In this document: positions 24,201 to 36,200 of the stretch, in pieces
Numbering within the stretch: position 1 is the first letter of the stretch
Layout of the letters: each line of letters opens with the position of its first letter
Assembly (NCBI GenBank): GCA_035610365.1
Contig: CM069436.1
Location: forward strand, 89,405,912-89,469,911
From: Aquatica leii
Taxonomy: Eukaryota; Arthropoda; Insecta; Coleoptera; Lampyridae
Direction: 5' to 3'
DNA length: 64,000 bases
Made by a program: the position numbers and the translations under genes
The notes under the pieces: model-generated
The model's input: only the letters and a program-made list of their open reading frames with translations
Databases searched by the model: none
Told to the model about the DNA's origin: nothing

Positions 24201-27200
24201 CCCTATTTTGAAGATTGGCTTACTTTTACTAATTTTTTAAAAATGCGAAGTTCCCAAAGCTGTTATCGTAAATAACATATGCATATAAACACGGAAATTA
24301 TAAAATTATGGGAGCAAAACGATATTAAATTTACATGCCTCCCACAAAATACAACAACCTTGGTATATAACTTTTTTTTGACAGAATGAAAATATCTTGG
24401 AGAAAGATTTAAAGACTCAAACATTTTAACAAAGTCTGATTTTCTCAATCTTCTAAAAGCAATCTGGACGCAAATCGTAACTAAAATTCAATAAGTGCTT
24501 TTCCTAAAGCAAAAATCTTTTCTTTAAATGGAAAAAAAGTGTTAAATAAAACTCCACATTAGACAGCCGAAAATGAAATGAACACACGAACACTAAGATT
24601 TGCAAAAACCGATGAAAAGCCTAGAAGAAAGAAAAAGTTTAATATTGTTCCTGGAAAAAGTGTCAATTCTGACGAGATTTCTGACATAAACAACTTCAGA
24701 AAAGTTATAAAATTATAAAATAGACTAGACGAAAAAAAAATTATTTTCTGAATATAATAAAGATTTTGAAGGCGTAATAGGAAATGTATCTTAAGAAAAC
24801 GATATAATGAGAAAAATTATCTTAGAAAGATTGTCGATTTGGATTCACAAAAGGGTCTAAAAGCCTCATGCATGATAAAAAACGGCATATCAAATTTTAA
24901 ATGGATCAATGCGGAAGATGTTACAAGTTATATGAAATTGAAATTTCTACAGAACAAAATTTTAGAGGTATTATTTGCTTAGTGCCAGAAATGGCAAAAT
25001 ACTCAAAATTAATATAATATTGTAAAAAAAAATTCTTAAAAAAATCAAAAAGTCGCGCATAGAACCTCCTGTTATTCGCCTACCATAGAAATCTTACCTG
25101 TGTCCAAAGTCACCACAAATATTGGGGCAACTTTGACCACTCTTTTTATATAAAAAAAATTAACATACGGGAATAAAAAAAGTAAACTAGTTAGTTGATA
25201 TTAAATATATCATACAAGACCTACACATTGGTGTACGTAGTGGCATTTATTTTAACGCAGGTCAAAGGTTAAATTTTGTACACCAGGATTCTATTTTGTC
25301 TTTGATTTCTAACAATTTTCAGTGGTTTCTAAAGATTTCCAATGGTTTCTACTGATTTGCAATGCTTTCCATTGACTTCTATGAATTTCAAGAGAATTAT
25401 ATTTGGTTTATACTAAGATAAGAATGTCTTCCGGGTTTGGACCGTGTCATTGTTGTTGTAACCGAAGTTGCCAACGTTTCGCCCACTTTCGTAAAGGGCG
25501 TTTATCAGGGCGTGAGATAAATCGCAAAACTCAAACAAGCAATCGAAATCTAACTAAGAACTTCTCAAAAGTTAGGTTATTCACTTGTGAAACAAGCCAT
25601 AATCTAAACTCTGAAAAAGTAAGAAAGAAAACGATAACTTGAAAAAGCAAACGGAAATCTAACAAAGAACCACTACCGAGTTAGGTAATTAACTTATGAA
25701 CCAAGCCAGGTTCTAAACTCCGTAGAAGTTAAAAACTGAACTTAAGAAGAAATAGTCTCCGTATTTAAAGGAAAGGATCGTCATGGATGGTTAAGCTCGA
25801 CCCTGATTGGGTTACGGTTGCTAGGGGGCGTGTTTTTGATAAATTACTAATAACCGGGAACCAAAGAGGGGATAGTTCGAAACCATGATCGCGATTGAAG
25901 TTATTGGGGTGTTTGATGATTTCTATGCTTTCTCAGAATTTCCTGTTTGAAAAGAATGGAGATTTGGCAATCAACGAAACATCAAAATCTATTTTGTGAC
26001 CTGTAGTAAAATGATGTTCAACAACCGCAGACTTGGAAAATATACCTTTTCTTTATACAACGATCATGTTCTAAAATGCGAGTAATGACGGAACGACCGG
26101 TTTCACCAATGTAAACTAAACCACATGAACAAGGAATTTGGTATACACCTTGAAATGAAAGTGTAGGAAATTTGTCTTTGGGAGAAGGAAGAATCTGAGA
26201 GATTTTGCCTGTTGAGTTGAATATGGGTTTAATACCATTCTTACGAAGAAGTTTCCTTATTTGATCTGTAACCTTGTGAATGTAGTGTAAAAAGGCCAAT
26301 TTCGGGTTGGATTCGGAAGTAGAAATGTCCTTAGGTAATCGAGTACGTGGATGTAGACGACGATTAATAACTCTATGAATATCTCGCTTTATATATAACC
26401 ATTGTTCACTAAGGTTCTAGTAAGATGACGGAATTCCGAGTCTAGATTCTCAGTTTGGCAAATAGAAAAGGCACGATGAACCAAAGATTCAATAACATAA
26501 CGTTTATGTGCAGGATGATGATGAGGCGAAGCATGAAGGTATCTATCCGTATGGATGGGTTTGCGATAAATAGAATGGCCCAAAAGACCGTCGGGCTTCC
26601 GAGTCACAAGAACGTCAAGAAATGGAAGAGAACCATTACTTTCAATTTCCATAGTAAATTTGATATCTAAGTGTTGATTGTTAAGATGATCAAGAAACTT
26701 AGACAATTCAAGATGACTATGAGACCCAACAATAAACGTGTCGTCGACATACCTAAACCACACTTTAGGTTTTAATATTGACGACTCCAATGCAACCGTT
26801 TAAAAGGATTCCATAAAAATGTTAGCTACAACAGGTGATAGAGGAGAACCCATAGCAGCACAAGAAACCTGTTCGTAAAACTTGTTATCAAATTGGAAGT
26901 AAGTAGACGATAAACACTTATCAATAAGAGGAACTAAACTCAAGTCCTTGCCATGTTGAGACAGAATCTGTTTGATGATAATAAGCGAATCTTTAATAGG
27001 AACTTTAGTAAAAAGTGAAGTAACATCAAAGCTCACGAGAAGATTTTGGGGTTCAAGTTTTATAGTTTCTAGAAGTTCAATAAAATGCTGAGAGTTGAGT
27101 ATGTGAGAAAAAGTTTTACCTGTAAATTCGCAAAGAATGTTGGACAAGAATTTGGCTAGCTTGTAGGTAGGAGATTGGTTAGTACTGACGATAGGTCGAA

Positions 27201-30200
27201 AAGGAATACCTTGTTTGTGAATTTTGGGAAGTCCGTATAGATGAGGTGGTTTAAAATCTGATGGGGTAAGTCGACGTTTAGTTTCAGGAGGTAGACAGAA
27301 AGATTTGATGATTTGGCTGACCTTACGTTCAATCCTCGAAGTGGGGTTGTGAGTTAGAAGAACGTAAGTTTCCTCAGACAAAATAGAATTGATTTTTGCA
27401 ACATAATCAATTTGGTTCAAAACTACAGTAGCGTTGCCTTTGTCGGCTGGAAGAAAAATAATATCAGGGTTCTGACGAAGACTTTTTAGAACTGACTCTT
27501 CCGACTTAGAAATGTTGGATTTAGGAATTTTAGATGATTCAAGGATTTTGCCAGTCATAATATGAATTAAAATGTGTGTGACCATTTTTTACAACTGATC
27601 TGATCTAATCTGTGAAATTTTTATACCAAAAAATTAATTAGTTTTTGAATAAGCAAGTGTCTTTTTGTCGTTTTAAAATTTTTTTAGGTACAAGGCCTAC
27701 TGTAATGTACGAGTGTTGTAAATCTATACGTGATACATTTACGTTTCTTTTGTAAAAGTCTCTAATTTACTTTATATTATTTTAACTTTGTCAAAATACT
27801 ATGACTACAAAAACGCTCCAAGTCAAATCTTTATTATTTGAAGTCCAATTGCAACGAACTCTACATCAAATTAAATGGTTCAAAAAGTAATTTTTTTGGT
27901 ACAGTTAAATTTAGTATTAGGCAGTTGAGTTGCAATGATTTCTAATAATTTCCAAAAGTATCCAACAATTTACAAGGATTTTCAATGATTTCTAAAAATT
28001 TCTATTGGTTTTTAAAGAATTCCATTACTTACCAGTGTTTTTTAAGAATCTCCAAATATTTTTTATTGATTTTCATTATTTTTAATTAACCTGTACACTG
28101 ATTTTTACAACGGTTTACCTTTCGACGTAGGTAGAGAACAATAAAAGTCATAAATAGCTAAAGTAACTCCAAATTACGGTAGTTTGTGTATTTTTAATAG
28201 AATACTGGCATTTTTTGTTTTTGTGATAGTTATTAACGTTTACAATCATTGTGTAACGTAATACAATTTTCCATTCTAGATAATTCTCGTGTTGTAGTAA
28301 TCACATAAGCTGAGCTTTTGTCATACGTCGCAGTGGACATCTTCAGAGCCCGGAACAAACTGATAGATGGCGTTTATAGCATTCCTTGCTCTTGTGGCCG
28401 TGCATAATTAGAAGAAACAGGTAGAAGCGTGGCAATTCGCATTAAGAAGTATTAAATGTGTAGTCGTCTTAAACAATCTTTGAGGTCAGCGGTGGCGGAA
28501 CACGTACTAGAAACGGGTCATCAAATTATATTTGAAAACACTAAAATTTTGGCGAATGTTTCTAATTACTATCAGCAAAAATTAGGGAATCCATTGAAAT
28601 AATTAAAAGTCTGTTTAATATTAACCAAGATTCTAGTTTTCTGTAAATAGCTATAACGGCGGTAACACGTTGAAATTGATTTAACACCCGCGAATTTCAA
28701 AACAGCTTTGAATAATTCTGCGGGAAAAATCGCAACGTGAAAAGACAAAGCAATGTCAATGCAATTGTGCAAATGCCACCAGGGTGAACTACTAGACGGC
28801 CGTTTCGTCCTTTTGGGGCTCATCAGCAGTAGAAGATACACTCTAATGTAATTCCCACAATTGCATTGACGGTAGGTCAGGTAGCGATTGCGATGCGATT
28901 GGAGGTAACGATTGATGAGTGTTTGATGGCAGAGCCATCTCATAGTGTAATTTACTATGTGACAGAGATAACTGTAAATAGCTATAACGGCGGTGGCATT
29001 TGCACAATTGTATTGACATTGCTTTACCTTAATATCTTTTTACGTTGCGATTTTATCCCGCACTCTTATTATTCTAGTTTTCCTTTACCAGAGATTTGAA
29101 AACCAATTTTATTGATTGGAGACCGGTCTATAAACGCAAGACTTCACGGCGCAATCAATCAGTTTGTTCCGGGTTTTGAAGATGTTCATAAATATGCTTC
29201 ATTTTTAATGCAATTACATTAAAATTATATTCCTTTTGCAATTTTAATAGGATATGAAGATTTATTATTTTTGCTATTGTTAATAATAGTTACTACGACT
29301 GCATAATGTTAGTTTTAATTTAAATCAAAAGAATTGGCACCAAAAAAATTGTTAATGTATGCCTTGTTTTTAACGCAATACAAGTTCTTTTAAATGGTGT
29401 AGTCTTTTTTATCTTTGTTACTAATATTATTTTTTGGGTTTGTGATTATCTACAATGGCCATATACCGTTAGTTCTAATTTTGATCAAAACAATTTGAAC
29501 ATGAAAAAATTTCAGTCTATGCTTCACTTTTAACCCGATGCAGTTTGTTTAAAATTATGTTGTAGTCTTATCTTTGATACGATATTAACATTTTGTTGGT
29601 TTTGTGTTTGTTATTAATATTTACAATAGCTGTAGAAATGTAGTTCTAATGTTGATCGAAAGAATTTAAACCTACAAAAATGATTTTACTTTCGTGATTG
29701 TTAAGAATGTTTACAATGTTAGTTTTAATGTTCATCCGTCAACCTTTAATTCAATTCAGTTAGAAATTGTTCTGTTATATCAAATTGACTTTTAATTAAA
29801 ATTTTAGTGTGAATTGCAATGCTCAAATAATCAAAATATTTTTTTTAATTTTAACGATACTGTTAAAGCAGACGTTAGTTTAATAGTAGCAATAAAAATA
29901 ATATTATTAACCTTCTCAGTTGCGAAATGCAAAATAAAGCTTCTTTATCGCTTTGTACTCTGACAATCAACGTGTCAATTAGAATCTTTAATTGCTTTAG
30001 AGCCGGCTTATCCAATACCGTCAATAGCGTCGTGTTATCAATCAATCTTTGCTGCACATCTTCAAAATGCAGCGACAACAATCGATGATGAGATGCGTCG
30101 ACGGGTTTCTTTGCATCGTTCGATACTAAACCCAAATCGTCTATTTTATGCAAGGCAGTTTTATACGCCTCAATGTGATTAACAATTTCAGATTTAAGGG

Positions 30201-33200
30201 CAGCGTGTAAATGGGTTAAACCGGTAGCGTCAGGTGTTAGTCCGTGGCATCCGAGACCTAAAAAATAAATAAATCTTCGTGACGACGCCGAAAAAAGCAC
30301 TTACCCTGAACGGCCTGTTCGAAAGCTTTTTTCTTCGAAACTAACAGCGTGCGAACATTTGGTTGAAACTCGACGAGGACTTCTGCCAGTTTCCTTACTT
30401 TTGTTTTTAATCCTTGATCTTCGTGCGAAGCCAACAATCTTACTAATTGCCATATTACCGGTTCCGCATTAATACTGGGACGTTGATTCGACGCTACCAA
30501 TCTGAAATATAATCAATATTAAAAATAATTGCTGGAATGTTAAGGATGTGAGAGTTTTCTCACTTAAAAAAAAATAATAAATTAAGATCGAGTTCACGGA
30601 GGTGTGTCTAATATGCTTTATTAAGTTTAAGATAAATCGAAATGTTTTATAAGTCAACTTTCTGATTGTGAAAGTTAAGCGGTGGCATAAAGATTTTAAT
30701 TCGACATAGAGACAATAATGTAATTATTCATATCTGTGGCAGATAATCTATGTATATTTAACTACTGTTTGTATAATTTTATTATTACAATTTACATGTA
30801 ATTAAAACTGTAATCGTTTCTAATTTTAACCTAATTTTTCTGACGTTATTTCAACTCTGACACGATTAGGGAAATTTAGAAGGCCAATAATTATTATTGA
30901 AGAAATATTTATGTGAAAGTAGGTATTTTCAAAACTGTTTTTGTTAAAGAATCGAATAATAAAACGTGTTTTCAACTGATCAATAAAATTTATTTGTTTA
31001 AAAACTTTGAAAAATACGTTTGTTGTTTGAATATTTTTAATTTTGGAAATGGCTTCTTTCCTAAATACGTCAATGCGATAATGACATAATTGTGTGTTGA
31101 TAAACACATTAAATGACGTCAAGAATCATAATGGCAGTGCATTCTAGATTTTACTGATTATATTTTTAAAATGAATTGCGTTGTTAAATATATTTCATAT
31201 GATAATTTGAAAAATACTATTTCGATCTTATTTGAAAACAAAAATAGAATAGCGATAGAAATAAAAATTAACATAAACAGTGTGTGTAACTTACAGATTT
31301 TTTGCATTTTTGATGAGAATATTTTTTTTTAATTTCTGATTTTTAGTTTTTTTTGTTTTATTTTTTCTTCTAGTAGTCTATGTTTTAGCTTTTTGATCTA
31401 TTGTTTTTTGTTTTAAAACTTTCTTTTTTTATCAATGTTTACTAAGATTTTGAAATCTTGTTTTTCTGTTTGGAAACTGAGATAAAATTATGCATTTGTC
31501 ACATTTTTCTTTTTTTGTAATTCAGTTTTTATCATATGTATCATTTATTCTCTTGTATCGTTAATTCTCATATGATTTAACCTTGCTTTACAATGCTTGT
31601 TGTATTGTATTTTTCTGCAAAGTCATAGACTGTATTCGTACATCTACTTAATTTGTTATTACTTTTAAAAGTGTACTATTATACTAGATTTTTTATAGTT
31701 TTGGATAAAATGTTTTAGTCTGTTTTTGAATAGAAAAATCACTATTGAAATTTTGATTTATTTCAGTTTTAAATAAGGAACTTGTGGACAACAAAATTAA
31801 TAAAAAAAATTAGGGCGTGTACTAGTGTACACATGTAAGAAGTGAAACTTCTTTATGGCCTTATTTTTCGCAAAATGATCTACATGCAACTTTTCAGAAA
31901 TTGGTTAAATAAAGTTAAATTAGATAAATTTTAAACAAAAGGATTTTATTATCATAGACATGAATACAAATTTTTGTAAATCAATTAACTAATTTTTGTA
32001 GATTCAATTTCATATTTCAGTTACCATAAGCCATTAATTACAAAAATATATAATAACGATGACAATGATAGTAATAATTCTATTACAATTAATGAAATGC
32101 TGTAATAATCTTAGTAGCAAAAAGTTAAAGTGAAATAATTGTATTATTTGTATTCATGTCTATGATAATAAAATCCTTTTGTTTAAAATTTATCTAATTT
32201 AACTTTATTTAACCAATTTCTGAAAAGTTGCATGTATATCAATTAATTGATGTTCATTAAATTAGCAGTCTTATTAATTAATAAATACTATTTTAATGAA
32301 ATCATATACATTGACCGATAGTTACAATAAGAAACTGAGGTTAACCTTAAATATTTTAAATTTAAAATTAGATAAATTTTAAACAAAAGGATTTTATTAT
32401 AATAGACATGAATACAAATAATACAATTATTTCACTTTTTGCTACTAAGATTATTACAGCATTTCATTAATTGAAATAGAATTATTACTATCATTGTCAT
32501 CGTTCAAACAGAAACTGCGGTTAACCTTAAATATATTAAATTTAAAATGTCATCGTTCAATCAGAAACTGAGGTTAACCTTAAATATATTAAATTTAAAA
32601 TGTCATCGTTCAATCAGAAACTGAGGTTAACCTTAAATATTTTAAATTTAAAATGTCATCGTTCAATCAGAAACTGAGGTTAACCTTAAATATTTTAAAT
32701 TTAAATTAATAACATATTTCAGAATTTATACTCTATGTCAATTAATTCCACCCAAGTATTAGAAAAATAGATATAATTACTTACTTTTGTTAAAAATCCA
32801 CTGGAATTAGAATTAAAATAAAGCCTTTGATTTTGTTGATCACTTTAGTATTGATATATTATTTATCACGTCGCTATTGCGTTTCCGTAACCGAAAAAAA
32901 AAGATGGCGCGTAACGGAAAAAATGTGACGGTAAATTTTTTTCCAACGCCGATAAAGAAGTTTCACTTCAAAAACTGAAAATATGTTTTTTTTGGCTTAT
33001 GCAAAAAGTTGCACGTTGTGAAACAATTACTCAAACTCAATAGTTTTAAAAGAATTGTTACTTGTTGGTCATATTTGTCTATTTTAAAATCATTTAAAAA
33101 AAAATGGTTTCATACTTTTTTTTGTTTCACAAGTAAAAGTTGTATTAGTATAAAATAGATTTTCCGAAATTGACAGAAAACAATACAAACCATAAACAAA

Positions 33201-36200
33201 TCGTTTCTGTTAATTACTTTTTTATTTTAGAATTTTGACTGCAATAAAGTAGTTATATTTTTCTGAAATTTTCAGTACTGATGTGCTAATTAATTGTATA
33301 TTGTATTAAGGTTTAAAAATAATTTTTTTCAATAATATACCTTGGTACTAATACTAATATAGAAAATTAGGACGGTATTAGTTGGTACATTTTTCAATCG
33401 CAAATTTTAAATTTATTTGCAATAATACGCTATAGAAACCGCAACTGAACTAACTGTATGCAAAAATTTGTCAAGTTTGACTTCGGTATCAATAAAAGAC
33501 CAGTAGCAGTTTTTTTTAATTTACTTATCAGCACCGGAATAGGTAGTCAATCTGTCAATTGTTCTCAAAACCCCTTGAAAATATTCATTCCATTGGTGAT
33601 AAGTCTCAATAAGACAAAATTGCTGTGTTGAAATTCTTGGTTCAAAAGTAGAATTCCAACTAATACCATTGTAGTTCTTTACATGTTAAGTAATTCATAC
33701 CTAAACTATCTTAAGCAAAGAATTAAAATTGGTTAGAATAGATATAGAGAAGGATTATGAATTTTACCAAGTTCATACGTAAGGTTTTTTTTTATTTCGA
33801 ACCTTGAATAAACAACATGTGTAATTACATCTAAGAAGGATAAATAAATGTAGTTAAATTTGGTTCAGATAAACCTTTAATGACAGATTTTCAAACTATG
33901 TAGTTTTATATAATATGGTCTACCTAAGCTTAAATAGTTAACAAATCGGTATGTGTAGGATGACAGAATAGACAATAAAGAAAGAGAGAACGGCACCGTT
34001 GTCACAATTTGGAAATGTCAGATATTTAAGCCAACTTCTGTGGTCAAGAGCCAATTCAATGCTATTTGTGCGAGATTTGGGATGTACCGTTAAAAGTTGT
34101 TAATGGACATTGTGTGATGATATGATCCACGATCTATTTTGAGGCTCCACAACTGCAACTTGGGTTTCTCCAAATATTTCATCGTAATAAAAATGTATAT
34201 TTTTGTTGACTAGTTCGTATCCTATTTAACGTTGTCCATAATATTTTTTTTAATGAGAAACCTTTAATTCTTGTTGTTGGATTATCCACAAGTTGCTTAT
34301 TTTTAATTTTAGTCTTTCTCCAAGACTCGTTCGATTGTTTTACTTTATGGAGTATTGCATCAGTGATCCATGATGGGCGTCTAAACCTTAATTTTAAATT
34401 TATATTACCTTTTGAAAAAAAGTTTAAGGCTTCATTAACAGGCATTGTTTCTTTGTAAAAATGTATCATATTCTTTTTTCAAAAAATGTGGTCGGCGTTA
34501 TGTTGATGGATTAATATTGTACCATATTGGTAGTCACGTAGTTTGCGTTGAATATAATACTCCAGAAATGAATCTTATCGCTTGATTTAGTATGGCATCA
34601 ATGAGCTTAATGTGTTTACTACTGATCCAGAATGAATCCAGAATTTAATCTTTTGAAACGGTTATTTTGGAATCATCAATTTTAGGTATGTTGATGACAC
34701 GTTTATGGTTTGGTCTCATGGTCATCTCAAATTGTTTAAGTTTCTTAATCATCTAAACAACCCACACCTAGACATCAAATTAATCATGGAAATCGAAACT
34801 AATGGTTCTCTCCCATTTCTCGTTTTTGTGATTCGTAAACCAAAGGGATTTTTGAGTTATTTCGTTTATAGCAAACCCGCTCATACTGACAGAGATATTC
34901 ACGCTTTATCTCATCACCATTCTGCACATAAACGTTCTGTTATCGAATCTTTGGTTTATTGCGCTTTTTCTATTTGCCATCTTGAGAATCTAGACTTGAA
35001 ACTTAATAATCTTAGTGACCAATGGTTATATGAGATTTTCCACCAGTTATTAATTGTTGTCTGCAATTTTTTATCTTGTATGCTATTAATGATAGAAGTA
35101 TTAAATAAAACAAAAAAAGAAGTAAAAACTAAAACACTTCAAAATACGGTTCTGTCGCATGAGTAGGGGCAGAACCGTATGTTAAAAGGGGCAAAACCGG
35201 GTATGGTATGTTATTAACGAATCCAAGCGGTAACATAATGTTAACGCTTGAATTCGCAAATTTTACAGACAAAATCGTCCATATCGTCTTCAGGCCATCT
35301 CGTACAACTCTTATGTGCCCAATTGTGGCATGTAGTATTTAATCCAGCCGTCATTTTTTTTTGTTGCTGAATATAGTTCTTTGCAATAAATGCACAGTGC
35401 GTCGTCTTCATTTTGTGAGTCTTCCTCTTCAGTTTTGGATTCTAAGGTAATCTCTTCAATACCTTTCTTTCTTTTGTTTTTATTACTTTTTTCAGTAATC
35501 TTTCTTTTTACATTTTGCCATTTTGCTGATTTATTCCTAGCAGCGAACAATTCTTCAAGCTCATTCTTGTAAGGCGATTCTGTCAAAATCGCGGTTTTCC
35601 CTCTTACGCGACCCTTTGTTGTTATTTTTCGATTACCACGTGGAACTTCCATTACAGCTATCGGAGATACAGTGAGCGTAGAAGGACTGAACTAACAATA
35701 AAATTTACTTGGTTTTATTGTCAGAAGTGGCAACTGGGTATTCGGAATGCATCTTACGGGTGTAACTTTTCTATCCAACTCAATTATGTGTTTGTTGACA
35801 CTTATTCCAGACGGCCCAGCTACAAGGGATGTGGATAAAGTCTTGGGAATATTCTTGGGTACAGTTTCCGCTAAGGTTTCGATATCGGGTATAATCTCAG
35901 GTGTAGTTTCTTGCATTGGCTCGTCACGCTCGGTTGTTTCCGCGGGAGCAAAGGCAGCCTCGCCAAAGCGATACTTGTCTGTAGGGTAAATTCCTGTCTG
36001 TCGAAATCCAGATTCTGCTGTTTGAATGGTTGCTGCTTTATTGTAAGCCTTGCCAAACAGAGCACCAATTTGGTATTGTGTAACCACTCTTCCAGGGTTC
36101 GTTCGAAGCCACGTATTTACCTCCTGGCTGAAAAAAGTACTTAGCGGCGCCATGAAGCTAACATCTAGCGGTTGTAATTTGTGCGTGCAATGTGCAGGGA

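Larger units (their letters stand above)
25403..27590 (-). mobile_element. Penelope-like retroelement, copy 1 (5'-truncated)
   Basis: Minus-strand element: reverse transcriptase (26389-27585), GIY-YIG endonuclease (26018-26299), then an untranslated tail with two diverged ~105-bp direct repeats (25535 and 25642). Near the end is a sequence that recurs at 36712 and 36945. It abuts the tail of pogo copy 2 on one side and pogo-like non-coding DNA (27590 onward) on the other, so it probably inserted into such an element. Confidence 0.8.
28280..29175 (+). mobile_element. second Penelope-like remnant with inverted terminal arms
   Basis: It contains a GIY-YIG endonuclease piece on the plus strand (28370-28605) and inverted arms. 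CATCTTCAGAGCCCGGAACA at 28338 returns inverted near 29155-29175 (GTTCCGGGTTTTGAAGATG). The block 28705-28785 is the inverse of 28985-29065 (AAATGCCACC, CAATTGTGC, CAATGTCAAT, ATCGCAACGT). Inverted or tandem long terminal repeats are usual in Penelope-like elements. Confidence 0.7.

Noticed and set aside
32496..32706. 53-bp array as a CRISPR-like array
   Set aside because: Units are contiguous with no unique spacers, in an animal intron.
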